Source: Epiperipatus broadwayi (Eukaryota; Onychophora; Udeonychophora; Euonychophora; Peripatidae). Taken from it: 64,000 bases of DNA. This document shows, one piece after another, positions 1 through 10,959 of the stretch. Both the position numbers and the translations under genes were made by a program. Position 1 is the first letter of the stretch; each line of letters begins with the position of its first letter. Under the pieces are notes generated by a model. It was not told the DNA's origin, made no database searches, and was given only the letters and a program-made list of their open reading frames with translations. Where the stretch lies: contig JAQFVV010012395.1 in the NCBI GenBank assembly GCA_028023455.1, positions 3,286,001 to 3,350,000 on the forward strand. Reading direction: 5' to 3'.

Positions 1-1440
1 GAATACTTACGAGATTCTAAACAAATTTCTTTTTCCACTTTCAAAAGTAAAGTCAGTTGGATTTGAATTTTCTAGACATTTCTGGAATCTTATCAAACAT
101 ATTCAAGACAGTCTATGGTTGCTACACTTAGTTGTTTTATAAATGGAGTTTAATAACCATTAACTTATTTAATTGTGGATAAATGCAAATCATGAATAGT
201 ATAATTAATAGTTGTTGAACCTATAGTTGCAGTAGTAGAATTGACAAAAATTCACTAGTGAATCTATCTCCTGGTTGGAATTTCTGCAGGTTCCTTTATA
301 TTTTGTTAATAGTTAAGCTGTCTAAAAAAAATTCCATCTCTAAATAAAGAAATTTAGAAAAAGAAATCAGCTTTGTTAAATTATATTTTTAACTAGTAAA
401 AAATGTAAAATTTTATTATGATGTATCAAAGTTCCATCATGAATATTGTATAACTTTTCAAATAAGCAAAAGAAATTGTGGTGATATAAAAGAAAAAATG
501 AATTTAATATAATTTTAACATTATTTATATCTTCAAATCATTATAAGCCCCCATTAAATTTATGATTTAGCTCTGAAGTTGAAATGCTAGAATAAATTAT
601 ATTAAAAAAGATTGCAAGCCATAGCAAATTACCATCACCAATGAATAAATTCTTATTGTTTGGTTTTTGTATTTTTGTTGTTCTATATGCCTTAGGCTTG
701 AAAATTTAGCATATAAAAGAATAAACTTATTATATGATAAAATTAAAAATGAAGTATAATAATTTGTCCCATTAAAATGAACTACAAGGGCCTGTCTATA
801 TGCCATGATTTAAAACATCAAGGAAACTAATACTTTGTTCATTAATATTTCTACTTATTTAAACTAATTTTAATCAGACGGGAATCATAACATATATACA
901 TGCACTGTAATGCTGTTTTAATACCTCAACAACCACATCATTACAACATGTGATGTGCTGGGAATAGAGACACAAATAATATATAATAACATCAAGACAG
1001 ACTACTACACTATAATCTCACTGCAAAAAAGCATCAAAACTAAACAATTCCCAATCATCAGATTATCAATTTTAATAACATATTCAATTTGGTTTGTGAG
1101 GTGTAAAATGGCATATAAACAGCCTCACGCAGATCAAAATGCCTGTTTTACAAAAATAATGGAAAAGATTAAAAATAGAGATCAACTATTGTCATCAAAA
1201 TTTATTTTTGAAGAGACTTGGAAGCTATATAAACTTCCTAACCACTCAAATATACATGGATAATCACATCAATTATCAACATTGGACAATATTATATAAC
1301 TTGAGTCTTTCAAATTTCAATTGTTTAACAATTGTCTCAATCATTTAAAATGTGTGGGTGTTTTTTTCATTCCTTTAATTATGGTGGTTTATACAAAATG
1401 TAACCTTTATTAGACCTAATAAAATTTGTTTTTAAAGTAG
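1..1440. other. AT-rich stretch without recognisable gene
   Basis: No repeat, RNA gene or convincing exon was seen. A 102-codon open frame at 955-1263 (+) has AT-driven composition (Ile, Lys, Tyr rich), no recognisable motif and no splice context, so I do not call it a gene. If the exons at 3297 and 4547 are real, this stretch is probably intron of that gene. Confidence 0.5.
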
Positions 1441-1442
1441 AA

Positions 1443-1915
1443 CAATGTTTTGTTGAGTTATTCTCAAACCAAAGCACAAGATAGAGACTAAAAAAATAAG
1501 AGTGGTTATTTTATCTTTGTACCTAAATTCACTTATATAGGCCAATCTAAAGTATCTTGGAATGAGAGTAAGAAGGTCTTCCATTAATCACTTTACATCT
1601 ATTAACTTTAGACTATTTATTAACTATCACAAAATCTTCCAATCTACTACCTCTTAATATTATGAAATATTAGAATCTATGTAACTGTTTAATTTATTAG
1701 CATAGTAGAGTGGAAGATTTTGCAATAGTTAATAGATAGAATAAAGTCAATGGATGTAAAGTGATTAATGGAAGACCCTTCTTACTCTCATTCCAAGACA
1801 CTTTAGGCTGGCTTATGTAAGTGAATTTGGGTACATAGATAAGATGGCCACTCTTATCTTTTCAAAGTCTTTATCTTGTGTTTTGGTTTGAGAGTAATTC
1901 AACAAAACATTATTG
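1443..1915. mobile_element. Long foldback (MITE-like) element
   Basis: Two arms of about 210 bp (about 1443-1655 and 1706-1915) are imperfect reverse complements around a short AT-rich centre of about 50 bp. The outer ends match as caatgttttgttga on the left and its complement on the right, and conserved blocks such as ggaatgagagtaagaag recur in inverted order. There is no coding capacity. This is the structure of a foldback or long-TIR MITE; no clear target duplication was found, so the superfamily is unassigned. Confidence 0.85.
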
Positions 1916-1919
1916 AGAT

Positions 1920-2277
1920 ATTAAAACAATATTACAGCGCATGTGTGTAGGGTATAATTCCCTTCTGATTAAATAGCTAATTAAAACAACTATTTACTGC
2001 CTTCATATTATTTTTAAATCCTAATGTATTGAAAATCTTAATAGAAAAGAAATTGTTGTTTACAGAATTTTTGCTTAATAATTGACCTCTATTCTTAAAG
2101 GCTGTTTCAAAACTATCACGATAATTTTGATAAATTTGAAAACATCTTAATTTAGTTGTATCATTTATTTGTATGTATATTTGTATTATCTGTATGTATT
2201 TAATTTTTATGCTCTTGAAGATAGATTATACAATTTAAAAAAAAAAAAGGAAATCCATGTGTTAATTTTTTTGTTTA
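1920..2277. other. AT-rich spacer
   Basis: Unstructured AT-rich sequence with a short A-run near 2236. Nothing supportable was seen. Confidence 0.5.
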
Positions 2278-2660
2278 TTGTAATTTTTATTTAATTGCTT
2301 TATCAACCCACTGCAGGATGAAGGTCTCTCCAAGTTTAATCCATCTTCTCCGATCTTTAGCTTTTTTTCTCCACATCACCCCTGCACACTTTCTTATTTC
2401 ATCCATCCATCTCATATGTGGTCTCTTTCTGGGTTTTTTACAATCTCTTGGAATCCAGTTTAAGATTTCAATTGTCCATCTATTATCATCTCTTCTAGCA
2501 ATATGTCCAGCCCAACTCCACTTCAATTTTTTAATTTTTTCAGTGAGGTCAGTAATACCTGTTTGTTCTCTTACCTATGCATTGCGTTTTCGATCTCTTC
2601 TTGTTACTCCCAATATGCATTTGCTATTAACTGAAAGTAAACCCTTGTTTTCCTCTTGGA
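2278..2660 (-). pseudogene. RTE-clade LINE, C-terminal fragment (decayed)
   Basis: Read on the minus strand, this encodes the C-terminal tail of an endonuclease/reverse transcriptase of the RTE clade: a GHIARRDDNRW block, then PRDCKKPRKRPHMRWMDEI, then a tail ending near LQWVDKAIK. Upstream residues (2530-2660) keep traces of the preceding RNRxNEWVREQTG-type block but not in one frame. In living elements the full protein copies its RNA at a nicked target site. Only the last 110-130 codons are here, so the copy is 5'-truncated and inactive. Closely related copies in this window are at 62495-62915, 50560-52810 and 25345-25520. Confidence 0.85.
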
Positions 2661-2754
2661 TGCCTTAAAGGAACCGAGTAGGGCAAATTCCTAATATCAA
2701 CTCCATACGTTCTTGTCATTGCAGCTGTTATTATTATGTGATTATTCATATAGT

Positions 2755-2910
2755 ATATGAACATTGATGGGCTGCTCACCAACATACATTAGCCAGCTTG
2801 GTGAGTTTATTGGCTTTTTACCTCTGATTTTAAGATCAAGAAACACCATGGTCTTTCTTCTCAGTTGCCTGATAAGGCAGAATGAATGTTTGTGTAAATG
2901 AAATGATATT
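2755..2910 (-). pseudogene. Possible LINE reverse transcriptase scrap
   Basis: The minus-strand frame contains RQLRRKTMVFLDL, which resembles the 'RQL-x-EK...MVFLDLEKA' block of LINE reverse transcriptases, and a following MYVGE resembles the 'MYxGA' block. The match is short and the rest of the frame is not diagnostic. It lies just upstream, in the reading direction, of the RTE tail at 2278-2660 and may be part of the same decayed insertion. Confidence 0.35.
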
Positions 2911-3296
2911 ATATTGTAAGTTAAATTAGTAACATTATGCATTTTTATTAAATATCCAAGGACTTGGCTATATATATCTATATGTAAATTAACAGTTTGA
3001 AATGAGGTGGGTGAATAAATACCCACTGTTAAAAGTAATATAAGTCTGAAATAAAATACACTAAAGAATATTATTGATAATAAATACAATACAATAATGG
3101 AAGAGGATTGAAGTGTAAATATTTTTTATTAAAATTAATTATTACAATGAAATTTATTTATTCACTCGCCAAAATCACTGGAACTGTATAATTTTTTTTA
3201 TATATTACTGATTGCATATATTTTATAATTTTTTTTATATTTTAAATGAAAGAGTGATTTAATTATATTAATGCCTTTTTTTGTTTATTTTTTTAG

Positions 3297-3457
3297 GTGA
3301 TAAGGCGAATAATAGTATTGTTGTCTCAGAATCGGATACATTTTCTGATGAAGAAACAATATTATTTGACAAGCGTAAAAAAGCGAATAGTTTTAAACCA
3401 GGAATGCCAGCACATCCTAACGGTATTGTGAAAACAGCGCATAGGACAAAAACATGA
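3297..3457 (+). CDS. Candidate 3'-terminal coding exon of a host gene (unknown product)
   Basis: A good 3' splice acceptor (a polypyrimidine run, then TTTTTTTAG at 3288-3296) is followed by an open frame that begins with the last two bases of a split codon. The frame runs from DKANNSIVVSESD to a TGA at 3455-3457, about 52 residues. The peptide is acidic and serine-rich at first (SESDTFSDEE), then basic (FDKRKKANSF), and ends with a Pro/Gly/His segment (PGMPAHPNGIVKTAHRTKT). This is unlike the AT-driven frames around it, and it contains several CpGs in otherwise CpG-poor DNA. It looks like a flexible cytoplasmic C-terminal tail. A possible poly(A) signal AATAAA lies at 3977. I do not recognise the gene. 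Upstream exons were not found, so they probably lie before the window. The frame could instead be an old coding remnant. Confidence 0.55.
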
Positions 3458-3976
3458 CAAAAATGATGATCCAAAATCATTAATGTCATTTAACTGTATG
3501 TGTGTGGAATGTAAATTGTTTTAACTTTTCTTCTGTGATAATTAAGTGGGAAATGTGCAGTATGAACTTTGGCCATATGGGCTTGGTGGCTGATCTAGTT
3601 TTTTTTTTTGTTTGTTTTTGATAAAGAAGAATGAAAGCTAAATATTTAAAATAACAGATTTTCATATAAATTGAAACCGTAAAACGTACAGCTGTAAATT
3701 TTAAATCTTACTAAAGTTGTAAGATTTATAAATTGTTTTTATAAAAAAAAAAACTTTTTTTATAAATATTTTAATGTTTTATTTTAAATTTGTGTTATTT
3801 TAATGCACACATACCTAATACAAATGTGCACGGACATCCTTATACAAACATGCATTGATCTCTAAATTTTTTTAATGTTTGTTATTTGCATGTAAGAATA
3901 GGCATGTGAAGATATACACACATATGCATAACTCTTTCTCTCTATGTGTTAATCATTATGATATAGTCCGTCATGC
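3458..3976 (+). other. Putative 3' UTR of the preceding exon
   Basis: AT-rich sequence with long T-runs and A-runs between the TGA at 3455 and a possible poly(A) signal at 3977. No other feature was seen. The UTR call depends on the exon being real. Confidence 0.3.
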
Positions 3977-3982
3977 AATAAA
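3977..3982 (+). terminator. Candidate poly(A) signal
   Basis: A canonical AATAAA about 520 bp after the TGA at 3455-3457 is followed within about 30 bases by a GT-rich patch (gttggccgg, then atgtttttg), as at animal cleavage sites. Single AATAAA hexamers are common in sequence this AT-rich, so this is weak by itself. Confidence 0.3.
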
Positions 3983-4546
3983 AACATTCAAAGTTGGCCG
4001 GACTTATATGTTTTTGATTTAGGGGGTTGAGAATAGGATGTTGACGGGCAAAATAAATAATTATATGTCTTACGAAAAATCCTCTTCATTGTTTTTTTTT
4101 TTTTCAAAAAAAAATAATTCAAATGTGATGTGTATATTAATCCAAGAAGGTATGTGTTGAAAGCTTATATGTATATAAATACACATTAAATTTTTGAAGA
4201 AAAAAAAACGCATTTTAATATTTTTTCATTTATTGTTTATTATTATTTAATAACTATTTAAATTTTGCATTTACTAAATTATTCAGTTCCTCGTTATTAT
4301 AAGTAACAAATGTCAGAAAAAAACGGGTGACATCTGAAATTATTATATTCAGGAAACACCTGTAGTGAATATATTATTTTTGGTGGAATTTTAATATATT
4401 TTGTTTATGATTTATTAATTTTTTGGAGAATTAAAGATTTATTGGAAAGAACAAATTTTTGTCTTTGTGTTTTATTCATACTTGTTTTCTTCATTGTAAT
4501 TATTTTAAATGTTAAAGACATCAAGATACATTGGTTAATATTTCAG

Positions 4547-4690
4547 TTTGCCATGTCCATAGTATCAGTTTCAGATGCAGAATGGAACGAAAAGTTTCAG
4601 GCAGCCCACATAACCAAGCTATCTAATCGTCCAATAGAAGGGAAAAAAATGGCAAAGGTTTCTCTAGCATCTCTGCCAGAAAAACGATGA
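4547..4690 (+). CDS. Candidate second terminal coding exon (unknown product)
   Basis: After the acceptor-like TATTTCAG at 4539-4546, an open frame in phase 0 runs from FAMSIVSVSDAEWNEKF to a TGA at 4688-4690. The C-terminal part (AAHITKLSNRPIEGKKMAKV, then SLASLPEKR) has ordinary soluble-protein composition with Trp, His, Gln and Pro, unlike the surrounding AT-driven frames. Two further acceptor-like AGs follow (after 4563), so the exact exon start is uncertain. AATAAA at 4878 with a GT-rich follow-up could end the transcript. It may be an alternative last exon to 3297-3457, but the phases differ (here phase 0, there a split codon), so a shared donor would not keep both frames. It may also be a separate gene or an old pseudogene. 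The product is not recognised. Confidence 0.42.
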   Translation, partial: FAMSIVSVSDAEWNEKFQAAHITKLSNRPIEGKKMAKVSLASLPEKR

Positions 4691-4984
4691 AGAAAAAAAT
4701 AATTATCAGATTATATAGTTAGTGGGAGTTTACTTACTTTGTTTTACTGGCAGCTAAGAATAGCTAAATATTTTTTTATAGACTAATAATTGGACAACTA
4801 ACTGAATTTGATATAGGCTGGCTTCCTATGCTTGGGTTGAGAGGGGTATGTTTAATTGGAATTCTTAGTGACAAGAAAATAAAGCCCAAATTGTGGCCAT
4901 GGAAAATAAGTCTTTTTTATTCTACAAAGATCTGGATTATGCAGTAAATGAATATCTAGCTATTTTTAGCTGAAATTGGTAATA

Positions 4985-5120
4985 ATGTATCTCATACTAC
5001 ATTATTCAAAGATCTATGTAAGCATGAGTAATTAATGGCTATCAAATCTCCAGATTAATTTCTTATTAGCAGCCTTCCTCAGTAGAGAAGCATAATTTAG
5101 CACTTTATACCCATCCAGAA
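4985..5120 (+). repeat. Diverged relative of palindromic family R1
   Basis: Read on the minus strand this contains CTGAGGAAGGCTGC, then AAGAAATTAATCTGGAGAT. This matches, in order and spacing, the R1 core seen at 41.5-58 kb (CTGATGAAGGCCACAAGC, then GAAACTAGTCTGGGGAT). Only this core is alignable by eye, so it is an old fragment. Confidence 0.45.
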
Positions 5121-5850
5121 AATATCTTCTATTTTCAGTTCTTTTCAGTGCAAATTGAATGTGGAATGTTCTTAGTATATATATTAAATTGTTTATCTGA
5201 AAGTGTGTGCTATAACAAAGTATTAGTGTATTAGAATGAAGCTACAATACTTCACGATCGTTAATTTTTAGCTGGAGATAAAACATGATAATAACCTACA
5301 GTACTCTTACTAATTTATTTCCCACACTTGGTGGAGTGACATATCTTATAATGAGGTATTAAATTAACAAAATATAGATCTAAAATTGGTACTAGAAAAA
5401 AAAATGCTAAGGATATAATTAGTGACCTATCAAGTGATTTTATTTGCTTGTATTACAATTGATCTAATCTTAAACTTGTCTTGTTAGAATATAAACACAA
5501 GTATCCAGCATATAGTAGATTTTAAATGTTATTTGACTATTGAAATTAAATCAGAAAATAGTGATATTTCTGTTTTGTACGTTGGTTGATTATGTTTTAT
5601 TGGAACATGTCACTTCAAATTGGATCACACCCCATTAGAATTAATTACCTTATTGTGTTATCTGTACTATTTTCATACTTTTTTTTTATGTAATATAAAT
5701 TTATTCTAAATGTAAATATGTCAATATTTGTATATAGTTTATCAATAAATGTTTTTTTTAATAAAAAAAAATTCTGAGTTTAAAAAGACAGATGAAATAT
5801 GCAGTAAATAGTCGATTGAAATTTTATTATATACTGAAAGTGCATTAGAA
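5121..5850. other. AT-rich stretch, no feature
   Basis: No open frame with non-AT composition, no inverted repeat and no tRNA-like box was seen. Two AT-rich polyadenylation-like hexamers near 5744 and 5760 are probably chance. Confidence 0.5.
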
Positions 5851-5851
5851 T

Positions 5852-5976
5852 TAAAAAAAAAAAAAACAGCTTTTACTAAAAAAAAAAAAAAAGGGGGGGA
5901 GGGGGAGGAAAAACATTCATGTGAAAGTGTTGTCGGAATGTTTTTCTAGAAGTAGATTAGATTCGGGGGGGGGGGG
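5852..5976. repeat. Poly-A and poly-G homopolymer cluster
   Basis: Two A-runs (5852-5866 and 5877-5892), the second followed directly by G-rich ggggggga-type blocks to about 5907, and a separate run of 12 G at 5965-5976. G-runs of this length are rare in DNA this AT-rich. They may be simple-sequence expansion or assembly-sensitive tracts. Confidence 0.8.
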
Positions 5977-7282
5977 TAGATGATTTTATGGTAATATAAA
6001 AAGATTTCAGAGAGAGTAGGATGTTTATTTGGCTAATATAGTTGATGGACACGTGATCTTATTTACAGAAACTTACATTATTTTCTATAAGAGAGAACCA
6101 TTTTGCATCACAAAAGTTAATTGAATAAATATAGATGGCATTAATAACCAGAATCATTTTATTCTTTTCTTTTTCTCAACTCAAACGTTTTATTGCATTT
6201 GTTGGATGTTCTTTGCAGTGGAACATTGTTGGTCAACATTAATTTGTTTACCAGATTATATTATTTGGAATTTCAAAATAATCAAACTAGTCATAGCCCT
6301 TGCAAAAATCAGTTTGTTGTTTGTGCTTTTATCACAATAGCTGTGCTGATTGTTTAAGTGTGACAAAGTTAAGAGTTAGTTTTGGATTAATTTCCTGATT
6401 TTAGATTAATTTCCTGATTTTAAAATGTTTAAAAAAATATCAATGTATATCAAGTGAATGCAATTATATCATTTTATTTCTCAAATATGATTTAACCTAT
6501 CAGATAACTGACTGTGTTTCACTAGCTGATCTATCAATAATCCAACCTAAGGTTTTTTTACACTTCCATAAAAATGATCATGATTTTCCATAGCTTAGTA
6601 CTAATATCACAGGGATTCTCATATGCTTTGCTCACCATAATTTATTAAGCAATTCACTAGCATCATGTTTGGATTTCTCTAGTAAATGATGAGCCATAAG
6701 GATCTCTTAAAAATGATATGAACAATTTCTGAATGGGTTTATAGCTATTAATTTGTCCCTAAAGCAAGCAATTTTTTTAAAAAAATGTAAACATCATCAT
6801 ATCAAGAAATTTTTATCTGTTAGATATCTGTGCATAGGATTCTTTTTGTTGTTGTTTTATTATAATTACACACATAGATCAAAGTGGCAAAGCATTTGGG
6901 TTTATTGAAATCTTGATTAATGTTAAATGTAATAAAAATAGAAGACATTATGATAGATAATATCATATATCCTTGCATTTTTTCACTTATGATTTTTACA
7001 TAATATAGGAGGAAAAAGCCTATCGATGGAGTGGCAGAATTTGATTATATACAGTGAATATAATAAAAAGGGGGGGAAAACAAAATTGTAGCTTGTATGT
7101 TACTTAGTAGAAGCTTCTTGTATTTGAAAGGAGTTTATTTTGTAATTATGTTATTGAAAAATATTTAGATTTCACAGATGTGAGTATTGATGGCAGTCAG
7201 AACTTTGATGTACTAGACCGGGCAAATATTTGATGATTTTCTCTCTCCATCACCATATGGTAATAATGCATTGGTAATCAAA
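5977..7282. other. AT-rich stretch with a 19-bp tandem duplication
   Basis: Only a 19-bp unit (gattaatttcctgatttta) repeated twice at 6385-6422 stands out. No gene or transposon remnant was seen in the rest. Confidence 0.6.
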
Positions 7283-7380
7283 CAATGAATGGGTGAATAT
7301 TGCATGCTTTTTGATAAAATTCAATGGCAAACACAATGAATAGGTGAATGTTGCATGCTTTTTGATAAAATTCAAAATGA
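7283..7380. repeat. 51-bp tandem duplication
   Basis: Two copies, from caatgaatgggtgaa at 7283 and caatgaataggtgaa at 7334, each continuing through tgcatgctttttgataaaat. The period is 51 bp with a few substitutions. It is a simple local duplication. Confidence 0.85.
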
Positions 7381-8339
7381 TTTAAATAATTGACATAAAC
7401 ATGGTGTAACAATATTGTCTCCCCCAATCAATCGATGCCATAGGCATTTGCTGTTTATTTATACCAACTCTATAACTACACTTTTAGATAAAGAGAAAAA
7501 AATCTAGTAGAAAATAATATCTTTATATTTGGTCCAGTAGGTATTTCATTGCAAAGAAAGTAAACAGATAAAAATTTCATGATTCTTGTTTGGAATGAAT
7601 TAAATATAAGACTATCCCATTTGCACATGAGAATAATCTTAATTTGGAAAATATTAAGCAACATTATAATCAATATATGTTGATAATAGATCAATTAAAT
7701 CTAAATTTTAGAGATTGAAGAAAATAACAGGAATATTAATACTTATATTGGTAGAGTCTAGGTTCATGTTTTGCATCAAGAACAGTTAGTATTCTATGCT
7801 GGAAAGAATTATCATTTTATTACTAACGAGTACAATATTAAACTTTTTCTTATGAAGCAAGAATTCAAATACTTTAAAAGGCTTTATTGGAGGATATTGA
7901 TCTCTTCCTAATTTAATAATGGTCATAGAAGCTGAGAAATATTTCAAATAGCTAAATTTCCATTTACCAACCAATTCTCGAGGTTATAGCCTCAGTAAAT
8001 ATTACATAACGTAATCAATGTGCATTTAATAAATTTATAATTACAACCATTTTAAGTGATTGAACTGGATAGGATGTGAGAAACTACCCGAAAGAAACGT
8101 TTTAAGAATGTTTTAAAAATTAAAAAACTTCCAAATTCTACTCAAATTCAATTTGAAAGAATTCTTAAGTTGAGACATGGATGTTTGAATGCATCACCAT
8201 TATAAAGTGATTCTTTTGATGTTTATATATATTAGAGTTGGGAAACAACTTTAAAAAATAGCTAAATAATAGTATCTAGTAATAAATTATCAAATATAGA
8301 TAATTTACTTAGTCGGTTGTCTCTGTAATTGAATATATA
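7381..8339. other. AT-rich stretch, no feature
   Basis: Short minus-strand open frames near 7476-7694 and 7786-7974 have AT-driven composition and no motif. Nothing else was seen. Confidence 0.5.
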
Positions 8340-8592
8340 TACATCTGGGTCTCGTTTTATGGGAGGTAGGTTCCTCAGAAAATGCACACAAAAGAAATTG
8401 CACAAAAATAGACAACATCTTGAAAAATGGGGGATACGTACTGTAATTTTCAAAAATCACATAAAAGCAAAGCAACAGCGTAAAATGACTTTAAAATTTG
8501 CATAAAGAAAATAAGTAAATTGATACAAGACAAACTTTATTAACTACAGTATTTTATTCAAAACTATATTTTTATGCGTAATTTACAGTATT

Positions 8593-8835
8593 TTACATTT
8601 TTTCATACATGTACAGTATTTTAATCATTATCACTATTTGACAATATGCAGGTTCGTTTGTGAACTGATAAGTCATCAGATTTGTCACAAGAGGAAATAC
8701 AACAAGCACCAACTTTATTTTTTTAATTGCTCTTATAGTGGACTCGCCCAAACTAAAATGTTTTCCAATCGCTGTTGATCCTTCCCATTTCGCTAAATGA
8801 TCTAAAATTGAAATTTCTGTTCCAAAGAAATTCAT
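8593..8835 (-). pseudogene. Pogo/Tigger transposase, N-terminal helix-turn-helix fragment
   Basis: The first ~40 residues contain ILDHLAKWEGSTAIGKHFSL and GESTIRAIKK. This is the N-terminal psq-type helix-turn-helix of pogo/Tigger and CENP-B-like transposases (pattern 'ILDRLAKGEGSTAIGRHFGLGESTVRAIKK'). In the family this domain binds the element's terminal repeats. After residue ~40 similarity stops and the frame becomes AT-driven, so the second HTH and the DDE catalytic domain are missing. It lies inside the TIR-bounded element at 8342-9630, in the expected orientation. Confidence 0.75.
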
Positions 8836-8930
8836 TTTCTTGATTGTTTTTTCTCTCCATTAGGGTAAACTAAAAGTTTAAAATAAAAATAAGAACTTAG
8901 ACTTATAGTAATAAAAAGATACCGCCTCAC

Positions 8931-9137
8931 CACTGTTGGACAAAATTTAATTAAAACTAACCATTAAAAATTAAATTCTTATTTTTGTTTTTAATTTTCA
9001 ATTTTGTTTAAAAATCAAATTTCATTGTTTCACATCACATTAATTTCAAATCACATTACGTAATTTTTAAATTATTAATTACAATTAAAAATCAGATTTT
9101 AATTTTTAATTGTCAAATTTAATTGTGCCCACCACTG
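8931..9137. mobile_element. hAT-like MITE nested in the Tigger element
   Basis: The left end cactgttggacaaaatttaa and the right end, read on the other strand (cagtggtgggcacaatta), are an imperfect inverted pair with about 17 of 22 positions matching. The interior is made of aattaaaaatt-type blocks typical of small hAT MITEs. No convincing 8-bp target duplication was found, so the call is tentative. Confidence 0.4.
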
Positions 9138-9400
9138 TTACCTTTTAAAAATAAACTTGCAGACACTAAATGATTAATTGATTATTACTCTTTTTTTAAA
9201 AAGCAAAAGTAGAATGTGATTTAAAATGCAGAAACAACATGTATAGTATAGGCATCTATAACATTTGAACAGATTTATGTTATAATCATGTAAAATTTGT
9301 GTGTATATAAAATGGGGAAATTCTGATTTTAAGTGAATTATAAACTTCTTTATTGCATAAAATCTATTACTGTACTATTATAAAGTGCTAAAAATATTGA

Positions 9401-9527
9401 AATTATTAGATGGAAGTTGAACTCTGATAATGCGCTATTACTTTAAATATGACATGTGAGTGCACAAAATTTATAATATTTAAAGTAATAGCACATTATC
9501 GGAGCTCGACTTCTGATCTAATAATTT
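9401..9527. repeat. Inverted repeat with ~50-bp arms
   Basis: Left arm 9401-9450 (attattagatggaagttga onward) and right arm 9476-9527 are near reverse complements around a ~25-bp loop. It lies within the Tigger-like element and may be a second nested MITE or a foldback segment of it. Confidence 0.8.
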
Positions 9528-9632
9528 TTATCGCATAAAAGAAAACCACATACAAAGATATTAAGAAGAAACATGAATCACATAACTTCAAAATCGCATT
9601 TAAAAATCCACATAAAACGAGACCTGGATGTA

Positions 9633-10055
9633 TATATAAGTAATCCTATAAATGAAATATTTAAGATTATTGTTTATAATTGGTATTATACAAATATAAT
9701 CTATACCTACCTTATTTTGAACACCTAATTGCAAAAAGACTTCCATATATATTTAACTGTCCTTCAGTCTTTGTCAGAGCCACTACTAACTGAGGAAGAT
9801 TGTACCATAATTGAAATATCAGATTGTGTGTGTATATGTATAAAATAAATATTTTTTTTTGATATAAAATGTTTATGGTGTACAGATTGTAGTCATAAAA
9901 TATTACAACAAAATAAAGGAAATGATAGATGACAATTGATATTATAAGACCTAGTATATCTTCTACTTTTAGCATTTGATTCTTATATATATTATTAATC
10001 AATGTCTGTATTCCAATTATAATAAAATATATATAATTCTTCAAAAAACTACAAT
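9633..10055. other. AT-rich spacer
   Basis: A minus-strand open frame of about 110 codons (9712-10044) is Ile/Tyr/Leu-rich and has the look of translated AT-rich DNA. I do not support it as a gene. Confidence 0.45.
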
Positions 10056-10325
10056 AATAATGTGAAAGGCTAAAACCTTTAACAAAAGTGCCTTAAAAAT
10101 GCTTATGTGACAGCCAATCAGATGTAATAATGACTGCACATGGAACTCAATTCAAGAACTAGCCATAACTATGAGAAAAAAAAGATAGGTCCCATTTTTT
10201 TTCATAGTTCTGGCTTGTGTTCTTGAATTAAGAGTTCCACGTGCAGTCATTATTACATCCGATTGGCTGTCACATAAGCATTTTTAAGGCACTTCTGTCG
10301 AAGGTTTTAGCCTTTCATGTTATTT
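10056..10325. mobile_element. Foldback element A
   Basis: The arms (about 10061-10165 and 10210-10320) are near-perfect reverse complements. The outer ends are gtgaaaggctaaaacctt and its complement aaggttttagcctttcat; a central block around 10190 is the loop. It is non-coding. The arms differ at only a few positions, so it is a fairly young foldback or MITE. Confidence 0.9.
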
Positions 10326-10333
10326 AATAATAT

Positions 10334-10727
10334 AGTAAACAATATTTAAAAAAAAAAACAAATATCTACTATAATTTAATAGAAGTACTTTCAACCATCT
10401 AAGTAGATGTTATCAACTATATTCAAATTCTATTACAAAAACCATTATAAATGTATAAAAAAGCAATTATGACATACATCAATTTTCCCACAAGTCATTA
10501 ATTTTTATATTGGCAGCCTGTCTATCAAACGTTGCTGTCCATTTTTTATTAACATAGCTTCTTTAATTTTACTTTCTGTTAATACACAAAAACTTAATTT
10601 TATTAAAATCAAAACCATAATTACATGTAATAAAATTTGAATATAGTTGATAATGATTACTTAGATAGTTGAAAGTACTTCTATTAAATTATAGTACATA
10701 TTTGTTTTTTTTTAATATTGTTTACTG
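10334..10727. mobile_element. Foldback element B, 8 bp from element A
   Basis: Left arm 10334-10433 starts agtaaacaatattt. Right arm 10630-10727 ends with its complement. Both contain the block actataatttaatagaagta and its complement. The ~195-bp middle is unique. Being directly beside element A suggests two related insertions or one compound element. Confidence 0.9.
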
Positions 10728-10959
10728 TATTAATTATTGTATTGTTTTTTGAAAAATTATATATATATATTATAGATTGCTAAAGCTAAAAGTGATATCA
10801 GTTGTTATAATAGCAACTACTAAAAACAATAATATATTGTAACTAATACAGAAAATTAGAGGTCAATATGGGGAAATGGAAATTATCATCATCCCCATTT
10901 TCACAAATATAAAATAAATATAGAATAAAATCAAAATGGACTAACCATATAAGTAGTTA

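Larger units (their letters stand above)
8342..9630 (-). mobile_element. Tigger/pogo-like DNA transposon with TA target duplication
   Basis: The ends are inverted repeats: catctgggtctcgttttatg at 8342 and, on the opposite strand, catccaggtctcgttttatg ending at 9630. Each is flanked by TA (8340-8341 and 9631-9632), the target duplication of the Tc1/mariner superfamily. The cctcgttttat-type terminus recalls Tigger elements. The 1289-bp body holds the start of a pogo/CENP-B-like transposase on the minus strand (8593-8835), followed by decayed sequence, and two nested inverted-repeat structures (8931-9137 and 9401-9527). The copy is internally deleted and inactive. Confidence 0.75.

Noticed and set aside
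955-1263. 102-codon open frame on the + strand
   Set aside because: Composition is what AT-rich DNA gives by chance (Ile, Lys, Tyr, Asn), with no motif and no splice context.
2742-2815. Possible exon ending at a good donor (cagcttg, then gtgagt) at 2808-2815
   Set aside because: All three + frames between the nearest acceptor and this donor contain stops. The minus strand reads better as a LINE scrap.
9712-10044. 110-codon minus-strand frame resembling a membrane protein
   Set aside because: The hydrophobic look comes from AT-rich codons (Ile, Phe, Tyr, Leu). There is no conserved residue pattern.
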